A stretch of DNA of 64,000 nucleotides from Planctomycetaceae bacterium (lineage in GTDB: Bacteria; Planctomycetota; Phycisphaerae; Phycisphaerales; SM1A02), in contig NYSY01000100.1 of assembly GCA_002683215.1 (NCBI GenBank), positions 1 to 64,000 on the forward strand, given 5' to 3'. The number at the start of each line of letters is the position of its first letter. Position 1 is the first letter of the stretch. Shown here one piece after another: positions 1 to 7,553 of this stretch. Under the pieces are notes generated by a model, which saw only the letters and a program-made list of their open reading frames with translations, searched no databases and was not told the origin of the DNA. The translations under genes were made by a program, and so were the position numbers.

Positions 1-39
1 GACGCGATCGAGATCGTCTCGATGGTCGGCGGCGGCTGA
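1..39 (+). CDS. thiS: ThiS sulfur-carrier protein, C-terminal end only
   Basis: The first twelve codons of the window read as a peptide ending in Val-Gly-Gly-Gly before a TGA stop. The C-terminal Gly-Gly is the part of ThiS that is thiocarboxylated and donates sulfur for thiazole formation. The gene is truncated by the window edge. The thiG gene follows 42 nt downstream on the same strand, and ThiG is the enzyme that uses ThiS thiocarboxylate, so identity rests on the Gly-Gly tail plus the neighbour. Any other ubiquitin-like carrier such as MoaD would show the same tail. Confidence 0.72.
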   Translation, partial: DAIEIVSMVGGG

Positions 40-81
40 CCGACGAATCCGCCCACGGACGTGCCACGAGGAGTTTTCCGC

Positions 82-966
82 ATGACGACCTTCGATTCCA
101 TCGATACCACCCCCGATTCCACGCTGCCCGCGACGGCGCCGGCGCTGCGGGTCGGCCGTTTCGAACTCCGAAGCCGCCTCGTGGTCGGAACCGGAAAGTA
201 CCCGGACGCCCCGACCATGCAGTCGGCGCTGGCCGCCAGCGGATGCGACGCGGTCACCGTCGCGGTCCGGCGCGAACGCCTCGTCAACGCCGAGGGACGT
301 TCGCTCCTCGAGGATCTCGATCTCGACCGACTCACCGTTCTACCGAACACCGCGGGGTGCTTCACCGCCGAAGATGCGGTCCGGGTCGCCCGACTCGGGC
401 GTGAACTTCTCGACCAGCTGGACAACCCGGGGAAGCACTGGGTCAAGCTCGAGGTCCTCGGTGACCGCACCACGCTGCTTCCCGATCCGGTCGGAACCCT
501 CGAAGCGTGTCGCGAACTCGTCACCGATGGCTTCGACGTCCTGTGCTACTCCAGCGACGATCCGATCATGGCGGCGCGGCTTCGCGACGCCGGCGCCACG
601 AGCGTGATGCCGGCGGGCAGCCCGATCGGCAGCGGCCGTGGCATCTCGAACCCCGCGTCGATCCGAATCATCCTCGAGTTGCTCAAGGATCCGGCCCACG
701 GCGGCGACCCCGGCTACCCAGTCATCGTCGACGCCGGCGTCGGCACCCCGAGCGACATCACCATCGCCATGGAACTCGGCGCCGACGGCGTCCTGTTGAA
801 CACCGGGATCGCCCACGCGAAGCATCCCGTCGCGATGGCGAAGGCGATGCGGCTCGCCTGTGAAGCAGGCTGGATCGGATTCGGCGCGGGCCGGATCCCC
901 AAGCGGCTGCATGCGAGCGCCTCGAGCCCCTGGGAAGGCGTCATTTCGCACATTCCGGGCGAATGA
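82..966 (+). CDS. thiG: Thiazole synthase ThiG
   Basis: A 294-residue protein of the ThiG family, which forms the thiazole phosphate moiety of thiamine from 1-deoxyxylulose 5-phosphate, dehydroglycine and ThiS thiocarboxylate in the cytoplasm. It shows the family's TIM-barrel landmarks: the RLVVGTGKY start of the barrel, the VKLEVLGD strand carrying the Schiff-base lysine, the [13 protein letters not shown] phosphate-binding loop and the [10 protein letters not shown] loop. I chose ATG 82 because AGGAG sits 8 nt upstream; a longer in-frame reading from GTG 61 has no such site. It lies directly after thiS and converges on the phosphomannomutase gene. Confidence 0.95.
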   Translation: MTTFDSIDTTPDSTLPATAPALRVGRFELRSRLVVGTGKYPDAPTMQSALAASGCDAVTVAVRRERLVNAEGRSLLEDLDLDRLTVLPNTAGCFTAEDAVRVARLGRELLDQLDNPGKHWVKLEVLGDRTTLLPDPVGTLEACRELVTDGFDVLCYSSDDPIMAARLRDAGATSVMPAGSPIGSGRGISNPASIRIILELLKDPAHGGDPGYPVIVDAGVGTPSDITIAMELGADGVLLNTGIAHAKHPVAMAKAMRLACEAGWIGFGAGRIPKRLHASASSPWEGVISHIPGE

Positions 967-1008
967 GGGCCTTCGGTGGCCCCGCCCGACCGGGGTCGCC
1001 GGCGGCCC

Positions 1009-2400
1009 TCAGGCCACGGGCTTCCCGAGCACGTCCTTGATCCTGCCGAACGCCGCGTCTCTGGCCGCCGCGTCGACCCCCTCGACGATGAGTCGCAGCA
1101 GCGGCTCGGTGTTGCTGGGACGGACGTTGAACCACGCGTCGCCGAGGTCGTAACTCACCCCGTCGAGGCGAGACGACTCCGCGCCGGAGAACTCGGCATG
1201 AACGCTTTCGAGCGCGTCCTCCGTCGATTCGACCTTGAAGTTGACCTCCCCGGTGGTCGCGTATCGCGTGAACGCGGCGATCCGGGTCGAGACCGGCCCC
1301 GTCCCCCTGGCGACGAGATTGCAGATCTCCACGAAGGTCCTGGCCCCGCTGTCGGTGCCGAAGTGATCCTCGAAATAGAAGTGCCCCGAAAGCTCCCCGC
1401 CCAGCGTCGCTCCGTGCTCGCGGAGCGCGGCCTTCATGAAGACGTGCCCGACGCGGGACTCGACCGGGGTGCCGCCACGCTTGGCGATGGTCTCCGGAAC
1501 CACGCGACTCGACCGTAGGTCGTAGACGAAGGCCCCGCCCTTCCGCGACCGCAGCCTCGCGTCCACCATCCAGGCGAAGAGGTGATCGCAACCGGCGGCG
1601 ACCCCCTGATCGTCGACGAGCCGGCACCGATCGGCATCGCCGTCGAAGTAGACCCCGAAGTCGGCTTCGTGCTTCAGCACCGCCTTTCGGAGCGGATCGA
1701 GGTTGGATTCGATGAGCGGGTTCGGCTCGTGCGTGAAGTCACCCGACGCTTCGAAGTCGAGCGGGATGATCTCCAGCCCCGAGACGCCTTCGAACACCTT
1801 CGGGAAGAGGACGCCGGCCATCCCGCCGGCGGCATCGACCACCACCTTCAGACGGCGTTCGCCATTGCGCAAGGCCGGCTCGAATCGCTCGAGCAGGAAG
1901 TCGCGATACGCCCCCCAGAGATCCCGATCCTCGCGACCGCCGCCGGCGGGCTGGATTCGCTGCCGATCCGCCATCGCCGCGAGGCGCTTGATCTCCTCGA
2001 GTCCCGATCCCGTGCCGATCGGCCGCGCGTCGCGGCCCGAGATCTTGAAGCCGTTGTACTTCGCGGCATTGTGGCTCGCCGTGACCTGGATTCCGCCCGC
2101 GGCGTCCAGGTGGTTGATGGCGAAGTAGACCATCGGCGTGTCCACGAGGCCCACGTCGACGACCCTCGCTCCGGCGTCCCGCAGCCCTTCGACGAGGGCG
2201 TCCCGCAGCGAGACGCTGCTCGATCTCATGTCCCGACCGACGACGATCGTCCGCCCCATCGGATCGAGCCGTCCCACCGCCGCGGTGGACCCCAGCAGGT
2301 ACTTGGCCGCGGCATGGCCGACCTGCCAGGCGATCTTCTCATTCAACGGACGGGGATAGATCGCCCGAACGTCGTACGCCTTGAAGACTTTGCCGATCAT
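1009..2400 (-). CDS. Phosphomannomutase/phosphoglucomutase
   Basis: A 463-residue alpha-D-phosphohexomutase, the length typical of bacterial PMM/PGM (AlgC type), interconverting hexose 1- and 6-phosphates for cell-surface sugar synthesis. All four signatures are present: the phosphoserine loop TASHN, the metal-binding DGDADR loop, the sugar-specificity loop GGELSGH and the C-terminal phosphate-binding RPSNTEP. The frame stays open well upstream, but the family N-terminus (GKVFKAYDVRAIYP) begins right at ATG 2400 and the extension is Arg/Ser-rich without similarity to anything, so I use 2400. Whether glucose or mannose is preferred cannot be told from these motifs. Confidence 0.93.
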   Translation of the reverse strand: MIGKVFKAYDVRAIYPRPLNEKIAWQVGHAAAKYLLGSTAAVGRLDPMGRTIVVGRDMRSSSVSLRDALVEGLRDAGARVVDVGLVDTPMVYFAINHLDAAGGIQVTASHNAAKYNGFKISGRDARPIGTGSGLEEIKRLAAMADRQRIQPAGGGREDRDLWGAYRDFLLERFEPALRNGERRLKVVVDAAGGMAGVLFPKVFEGVSGLEIIPLDFEASGDFTHEPNPLIESNLDPLRKAVLKHEADFGVYFDGDADRCRLVDDQGVAAGCDHLFAWMVDARLRSRKGGAFVYDLRSSRVVPETIAKRGGTPVESRVGHVFMKAALREHGATLGGELSGHFYFEDHFGTDSGARTFVEICNLVARGTGPVSTRIAAFTRYATTGEVNFKVESTEDALESVHAEFSGAESSRLDGVSYDLGDAWFNVRPSNTEPLLRLIVEGVDAAARDAAFGRIKDVLGKPVA

Positions 2401-2829
2401 GATTCGATGGGATCCGAGGGTGCTTTCGGGACAAGCGAGCAACGAGCCTACCGGAGACGTTTCGCGAGCAATCGCGTCCGGGAGTCGAAAACACGGCTTT
2501 TTCGACCCGCTTCGAAGAATGGGAGACGACCCTCCGTCACCGCTTACGGACATCTCGACGTTGCCTCCCCGCCCCGGTTCCGGTATCCTCGTCGTTTCTC
2601 TGGAACGTCGGCTTCTGGTCGATCCTCCGGAAAATCGGCGCCCTTGGCGAGCGCCGTTCGACCCCTCGGGGTCACTCGCGAATCCGATCGTGGATCGGAT
2701 CGCCTGACCGTCTCGGTAGAAGCGCCCTCGCGCGATTCCCCGGGCTGCGAATCGCGGCCTCGCCATCGGGATCGATCGCCGGTGCCGCTGCAGCAACGTC
2801 CGCCACCGCGGATCGGAAGGAAGGCCCTC
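2401..2829. other. Intergenic region between divergent mutase and rpsB
   Basis: This 429-nt gap separates the divergent phosphohexomutase and rpsB genes. It contains one convincing promoter for rpsB (2561-2589), which would give a 5' leader of about 235 nt before the rpsB start. Leaders of that size upstream of rpsB are often sites of S2 autoregulation, but I could not trace a defined S2-binding fold here. I saw no coding sequence and no clear promoter for the mutase. Confidence 0.5.
2561..2589 (+). promoter_or_regulatory. Sigma-70-type promoter for rpsB-tsf
   Basis: TTGCCT at 2561-2566 and TATCCT at 2584-2589 are separated by exactly 17 nt, the optimal spacing for a housekeeping promoter. 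Transcription would begin near 2596 and read the rpsB-tsf unit up to the terminator at 4639-4667. It is the best -35/-10 pair I found in the window. Confidence 0.6.
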
Positions 2830-3669
2830 ATGTCATTGGTGAAGGAACTCATTGAAGCAGGCATCCACTTCGGCCAGCGCCGAAGCAACTGGAACCCGAA
2901 GATGCGGCCGTACATCTTCGCGACTCGAAACCAGATCCACATCATCGACATCAAGGAGACCATCAAGGGCCTCCTCCTTGCACGGAAGCTGATCCAGAAC
3001 GTCACCGCACAGGGCAAGGACGTCGTCTTCGTCGGGACCAAGCGACAGGCTCAGGCCGCGATCGAGAAGTACTGCACCGACGTGAAGATGCCGTACGTCA
3101 CCGAACGATGGCTGGGTGGCACGCTCACGAACTTCCGGACCATTCGCGAACGACTCAAGCGACTCGAAGAACTCGAAGCCCTGATCGAGTCCGGCGAGAT
3201 CCGGAGCTACTCGAAGAAGATGGAATCCCAGCTTCTCCGCGAACAGAAGAAGATCTTCCGGAACCTCAACGGCATCCGGTCCATGAACAACCTTCCCGGC
3301 GCGATGGTCGTGGTCGACGTGAACCGCGAGCGAAATGCGCTGAACGAGGCCAAGAACCTGGGCATTCCGACCATCTGCCTCATCGACACCGACGGTGACC
3401 CGAACCTCGCGGACATCCCGATCCCCGGCAACGACGACTCGATGCGATCCATCGACGTCACCATCCGGGAGCTCTGTGCCGCGATCGCCGAGGGCAAGGC
3501 CAAGCGGGCCCAGCTCGCTCAGGAGAAGGCCGAAGGCAGCGCCGAGGACGACGCGTCCAGCGGCGGTGGCCGTCGGCGGTCCAGCCGAAGCCAGTTCCGG
3601 GCCGACGAGTCCGACGCCCCGAGCGACGGCGAGTCCACCCCCGAAGCGAGCGTCGCCACCGAAGGCTGA
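2830..3669 (+). CDS. rpsB: 30S ribosomal protein S2
   Basis: A 279-residue S2 protein of the small ribosomal subunit. The N-terminus (LIEAGIHFGQRRSNWNPKM), the FVGTKRQAQ segment, the RWLGGTLTNF motif and the DIPIPGNDD stretch are diagnostic. The globular domain ends near residue 230 and is followed by an acidic, Ser-rich tail of about 40 residues (around EGSAEDDASSGGGRRRSS), longer than in E. coli. ATG 2830 is preceded by GGAAGG. The frame is open upstream, but the sequence there is not S2-like. It is followed by tsf as in most bacteria. Confidence 0.97.
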   Translation: MSLVKELIEAGIHFGQRRSNWNPKMRPYIFATRNQIHIIDIKETIKGLLLARKLIQNVTAQGKDVVFVGTKRQAQAAIEKYCTDVKMPYVTERWLGGTLTNFRTIRERLKRLEELEALIESGEIRSYSKKMESQLLREQKKIFRNLNGIRSMNNLPGAMVVVDVNRERNALNEAKNLGIPTICLIDTDGDPNLADIPIPGNDDSMRSIDVTIRELCAAIAEGKAKRAQLAQEKAEGSAEDDASSGGGRRRSSRSQFRADESDAPSDGESTPEASVATEG

Positions 3670-3792
3670 TTCCCCCATCGCATCACGCGATGGAACCCGT
3701 ATTCACCCGGACCGGCCCAGAGAACGGGGCCGGCTGCCGGAACCACGATCGGGCGATCCCCGATCTGACCACGCAAGGAAACGGAACGAACG

Positions 3793-4599
3793 ATGTCCAC
3801 CACCGACGTCAGCGCCAAGGACGTGATGGCTCTTCGCCAGAAGACCGGCCTGGGCATGATGGACTGCAAGAAGGCCCTGATCGCCGCAGGCGGGGATGCC
3901 GATGCCGCCGAGGCCGCGCTCCGCGAGAAGCTCAAGGGCAAGATGGATACCCGAGCCGACCGCGCCGCGGGCGAGGGCTGCATCTCGATCGCGATCGACG
4001 GAAGCAACGCCGCGATCATCGAAATGCGGGCGGAGACCGACTTCACCGCCCGGAACGACAGCTTCCGGGAACTCGCCGACCGGATCGCGACCAACGCCCT
4101 GTCGGGTCCCGACGGCGACGTCACCCTCGACGACGCGATGACCAAGGCGCTCGATGAGGTTCGAATCACCACCGGCGAGAACATCTCGCTGGCCCGTGGC
4201 TCGAAGCTGAGCGGTGGAAGCTTCGGCTCCTATCTCCATCACGACTCGAAGCTCGGGGTCCTCCTGCAGTTCGAGGGGGAACTTCCCGAAGATCTGGCCA
4301 CCGGCATCTGCCAGCACGTCGCGGCGAACGTCCCGACGCCCATGGCGGTCGACGAGCATGGTCTCCCGGGCGACCTCGTCGCCCTGAAGGCCGGCGAAGC
4401 CAAGGCGGAAGCCGAAAACAGCGGCAAGCCGCCCGAGATCGCGGCGAAGATCGCCGAAGGCAAGATCCGGAAGTTCTTCGAGGAAGTCACCCTCGTCGGC
4501 CAGAAGTACGTCCGGGACGACAGCAAGCAGATCGGCTCGCTCCTTCCCAAAGGCACGACGCTGAAGAACTTCGTCCGCCTTCAGGTCGGTGGCGACTGA
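3793..4599 (+). CDS. tsf: Elongation factor Ts
   Basis: A 268-residue EF-Ts, the guanine-nucleotide exchange factor for EF-Tu. It starts with the UBA-like domain carrying LRQKTGLGMMDCKKAL, followed by the core motif ETDFTARND that contacts EF-Tu. At 268 residues it is a little shorter than the E. coli protein. It lies 123 nt after rpsB, with a hairpin-prone spacer (CCATCGC...GCGATGG just after the rpsB stop), and precedes a strong intrinsic terminator, so rpsB-tsf is a two-gene unit. Confidence 0.97.
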   Translation: MSTTDVSAKDVMALRQKTGLGMMDCKKALIAAGGDADAAEAALREKLKGKMDTRADRAAGEGCISIAIDGSNAAIIEMRAETDFTARNDSFRELADRIATNALSGPDGDVTLDDAMTKALDEVRITTGENISLARGSKLSGGSFGSYLHHDSKLGVLLQFEGELPEDLATGICQHVAANVPTPMAVDEHGLPGDLVALKAGEAKAEAENSGKPPEIAAKIAEGKIRKFFEEVTLVGQKYVRDDSKQIGSLLPKGTTLKNFVRLQVGGD

Positions 4600-4638
4600 G
4601 CGAGTCCCACGGACGCCGTTTCTTGAATCGATCCCAGA

Positions 4639-4667
4639 GGATCCGGCCGCAAGGCCGGATCCTTTTT
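4639..4667 (+). terminator. Intrinsic terminator of rpsB-tsf
   Basis: A perfect 10-bp stem, GGATCCGGCC at 4639-4648 and GGCCGGATCC at 4653-4662, closes a GCAA tetraloop of GNRA type and is followed by five T residues. This is a textbook rho-independent terminator 39 nt after the tsf stop codon. Confidence 0.93.
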
Positions 4668-4697
4668 CGTCGTCGAACCGGATCGGCGATGCCCGCT

Positions 4698-5351
4698 TCA
4701 ATCGGCCGTGGAATCGGACTTCGCGGCATCGAGCGTTCCCGGCAGATCTTCGGTGGGGCCCTCGGGATCCCGTCGCCACCAACCCCGGAACCTGGACGCC
4801 GCTCCGCTCGCAACGACCTCGATCTCAATGTCGCTGCTCCCCGCAGGCAGAATCAAAACACCTGTTTCGAGCCTGCCGTCTCCGGCGATGGACGCGGTTT
4901 CGATCGGCTCCCCGCTCCGGAGAAACCTGACCTCGCACCCCTGCACGTCGGCCCCGAGGCTTGCGAAGGTCGTCTCCCCGAGATCGATGGGCACCCGATA
5001 CAACGCGGTGAAGGAATCCGCCTCGAACCCATCGAGCGGCGCTCGCCCCGCCGACAGATCGAATTCGACGCGTGGCACCACGCGGATCAGGGCTTCCTCG
5101 GCACCATCGATCTCCAGCACGATGCGACGCGGCCTCGCCCGGGCCGCCCCGGGCTCGATCGTGAGCGGCGAGAACCGAGGCGGGGACGGGAGGTTCGCAG
5201 CCCACCAGCCGACCAGCACCGACGTGGCGAGGATCGCCACGACCGCGACGACCCATTGGGACACCGATCCCCGGGGCGCGGCGGGCGGAAGTGATCGTTC
5301 GACGGGCAATTCGGGTTCTCCACGAGCTTCTGGATCGATCATCGTAGGCAT
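4698..5351 (-). CDS. Single-pass membrane protein of unknown function
   Basis: I do not recognise a family. The roughly 217-residue product has a short Pro/Glu-rich N-terminus, one transmembrane helix (WVVAVVAILATSVLVGWWAA, about residues 32-52) and an extracytoplasmic region of about 160 residues that looks beta-rich. It is 20-35 nt downstream of the sigma-region-4-like gene at 5387-5869 and probably co-transcribed. By position it could be the sensing partner of that gene, but it has no recognisable anti-sigma motif. Several starts are possible (GTG 5366, ATG 5351, ATG 5342), none with a good ribosome binding site. Confidence 0.6.
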   Translation of the reverse strand: MPTMIDPEARGEPELPVERSLPPAAPRGSVSQWVVAVVAILATSVLVGWWAANLPSPPRFSPLTIEPGAARARPRRIVLEIDGAEEALIRVVPRVEFDLSAGRAPLDGFEADSFTALYRVPIDLGETTFASLGADVQGCEVRFLRSGEPIETASIAGDGRLETGVLILPAGSSDIEIEVVASGAASRFRGWWRRDPEGPTEDLPGTLDAAKSDSTAD

Positions 5352-5386
5352 CGCGCGCGGTCGCACGACCTGGGATCAGACAAGGT

Positions 5387-5869
5387 TCAGAGCGTCACGA
5401 CGAGCCGGCGCAGCACTTCAAGCCCGACCACCGACACGGCGATCCAGCCGAGCCAACGCAGCAGGCGGTACGGATCCTCCGCAGCCGCGACCGACTCGGC
5501 CTCCATCGGCCCGGGTAGATAGGCGTCCACGACCCGTCGGAGGGCCTCGACGTCGACTTCGTCGAACTGCGAAGCTGCCTGCTCCAGATGGCCACGGAGC
5601 GCCGTACGGGAACAATCGAGGGCGATCGCGGATTCCCGCTCCCCCCAACCGAGTACCGAAAGCAGGATCCACGCCTCGCGGATCCGATCGCCACCGGCTG
5701 GATCGGACTCCCGGTACGCGAAGATCGCGAGCCGACCACCTCGGGTTCGGAAGGCGTGGTGCTTCCGCACCGTTCGTGCGGTCCGCTCGGCATCGACGCG
5801 GTTCATGCCGAGGGCGAGCAGCAGACGGCAGGTTCGAACCTGTCCGGGATCCGGAGTCGCGTTCGGCAT
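5387..5869 (-). CDS. Sigma-region-4-like HTH protein with C-terminal membrane helix
   Basis: A 160-residue protein. Residues 62-100 (REAWILLSVLGWGERESAIA, then a CSRTALRGHLEQA recognition helix) resemble region 4 of ECF sigma factors, which reads the -35 element. No region 2 is evident, so this is not a full sigma factor. Residues 137-157 form a hydrophobic helix, so the protein may be membrane-tethered. ATG 5869 is supported by TACGAT exactly 6 nt upstream, the leaderless pattern seen elsewhere in the window. It could be a decayed or specialised sigma-like regulator acting with the membrane protein downstream. Confidence 0.6.
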   Translation of the reverse strand: MPNATPDPGQVRTCRLLLALGMNRVDAERTARTVRKHHAFRTRGGRLAIFAYRESDPAGGDRIREAWILLSVLGWGERESAIALDCSRTALRGHLEQAASQFDEVDVEALRRVVDAYLPGPMEAESVAAAEDPYRLLRWLGWIAVSVVGLEVLRRLVVTL

Positions 5870-5875
5870 GCCGGC

Positions 5876-5881
5876 ATCGTA
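5876..5881 (-). promoter_or_regulatory. -10 element of a leaderless-type promoter
   Basis: TACGAT on the minus strand lies 6 nt before the ATG of the sigma-like gene, with no Shine-Dalgarno sequence. I see no -35 match at the usual distance. Confidence 0.45.
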
Positions 5882-5933
5882 GTCGGAGACCTCCCGCGGG
5901 GGGCCCGCGGCTACACTGCTGCGGCACGCACGG

Positions 5934-7553
5934 ATGCGGAGAATCAGGATCTTGAAGACCTCACGACCACGCCGAATCCCAACCTGCTTCGCGATCCTTC
6001 TCGTCGCCGCGTGGACGTCCGCCGCGCCGACGCCGGGTGGCCCGTACGCCGCCGCCTCAAGCCCCGCGAGGATCACCGCGAGCGGCGATGACGCGCTCGT
6101 CACTCGCGTGAAGGCACTCGTCCGCGATGCGCGACGAAGCGACCTGAAGGGCGCCGAGATCGCCGTGAGCATCCGGGCGTGCGGCGAGGGCGGAGGCCCC
6201 GGAAGATCGATCGTCGCCATCGACGCGGATCGGCCGATGCTCCCCGCGAGCACCATGAAAGTGGTTGCGAGCGGCGCCGCCCTGCACACGCTTGGTCCCG
6301 ACTTCCGCTTCGAGACCCGCGTCGAACGGGTTCCGGGTGGTTACGTCCTGATCGGGGACGGCGACCCCTCGCTGGGCGATCCGGTCTTCTTCGATCGACT
6401 GAAGTACCGCGACGCCGACGGGGAACGACGGCAGCTCGACGAAGAAGCGATCCTCGGTTTCTGGGCGGATGCGATCGTCCGAAGCGCCGACGAGGGCCCG
6501 GTCGACATCCTCGTAGACGATTCGATCTTCGAATCCCGCCGCTGGAACGACGGCACCGACGGCCGTGATGGATGGAATCCGGAAGATCGCCTGAGGCGGT
6601 TCTCCGCGGAAGTGGCGGGCCTGAACTTCCACCGCAACACCCTTCACTTCAGACCGCGGACCGGCGGCGGATCGAAACCCGACTGGAACGATGTTCGACC
6701 CCGGATCGAGGGGCTCGTGGACTCGGCCCGAAACGACTCGAAGATCAGTGGTGACAAGCAGACCGCCTGGATCTACCGTCGACCGGGCACCAACGAACTC
6801 GTGTTCAAGGGACTGGTCCGCCGGCAACGATCGGGCCGTCCCGTGGTGCCACTCGAAGTCACGGTCCACGATCCGCCCCTGGTGGCCGCCGAGTTGCTGG
6901 CCGATCGGGTGAGGGACCGAGGCGTCGAGATCGGCCGGGTCGGTCGCTGGACCGGCGGTCCGCGGGAAGATGGCCCGGATGTGGGCCCGGTGGTCCGAAT
7001 GCCGATCACGGAGATCGCCGAACACTGCAACGAGGAGAGCCAGAACCTCTACGCCGAGTCCCTCTTGAAGCGGACGATCCACGAGACCACCGGCCGTCCC
7101 GGGGCCTGGAAGGACACGAACACGACCATCCGCCGAATCGCCGAAGCGCGGATCGGCGCGGGCGCGACCCACATCCTCGAAGGCACCTTCTTCGACGACG
7201 GCTCCGGACTCTCCCGACGAAACCGGGTCACCGCGGGATTCCTGACCGCCTGGCTCGACTCCTTTCAGGACGACCCGCGGCTCGGGACGATCTTCATCGA
7301 AAGCCTGGCTCGCGGCGGCGAAGAGGGCTCGCTGGAGTCGCGTTTCCAGAAATGGGGCGAGCGGTCCGCCCGCGTCGATGCGAAATCCGGCTACCTCAAC
7401 GGCGTCAGCTGCCTGTGCGGCTTCGTGACCGACGTGTCGGGCCGGCGGTGGGCGTTCAGCGTGCTCTGCAACGGCTTCAAGGGATCCTCGCAACCGGCCA
7501 AGCGACTTCAGGAGGCCATCGTGACCGCGATCGCCGACCTCGCCGCACCATGA
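5934..7553 (+). CDS. dacB: D-alanyl-D-alanine carboxypeptidase/endopeptidase (PBP4, family S13)
   Basis: A 539-residue exported peptidoglycan hydrolase of the PBP4/DacB class. The N-terminus has a basic stretch and hydrophobic core ending near Ala-Ala, a signal peptide. The three penicillin-binding motifs are present in order: SxxK as STMK (Ser106, Lys109), SxN as SQN near residue 369, and KTG as KSG near residue 484. The long insertion between the first two motifs is typical of S13 enzymes. Its stop overlaps the recQ start (ATGA). TACACT at 5912-5917 could be its -10, giving a leader of about ten bases. It indicates that this planctomycete cross-links peptidoglycan. Confidence 0.92.
   Translation: MRRIRILKTSRPRRIPTCFAILLVAAWTSAAPTPGGPYAAASSPARITASGDDALVTRVKALVRDARRSDLKGAEIAVSIRACGEGGGPGRSIVAIDADRPMLPASTMKVVASGAALHTLGPDFRFETRVERVPGGYVLIGDGDPSLGDPVFFDRLKYRDADGERRQLDEEAILGFWADAIVRSADEGPVDILVDDSIFESRRWNDGTDGRDGWNPEDRLRRFSAEVAGLNFHRNTLHFRPRTGGGSKPDWNDVRPRIEGLVDSARNDSKISGDKQTAWIYRRPGTNELVFKGLVRRQRSGRPVVPLEVTVHDPPLVAAELLADRVRDRGVEIGRVGRWTGGPREDGPDVGPVVRMPITEIAEHCNEESQNLYAESLLKRTIHETTGRPGAWKDTNTTIRRIAEARIGAGATHILEGTFFDDGSGLSRRNRVTAGFLTAWLDSFQDDPRLGTIFIESLARGGEEGSLESRFQKWGERSARVDAKSGYLNGVSCLCGFVTDVSGRRWAFSVLCNGFKGSSQPAKRLQEAIVTAIADLAAP

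Noticed and set aside
2401-2796. An N-terminal extension of the phosphohexomutase to 595 residues
   Set aside because: The added sequence is Arg/Ser-rich, overlaps the rpsB promoter and has no family similarity; the 463-residue form has the expected length.
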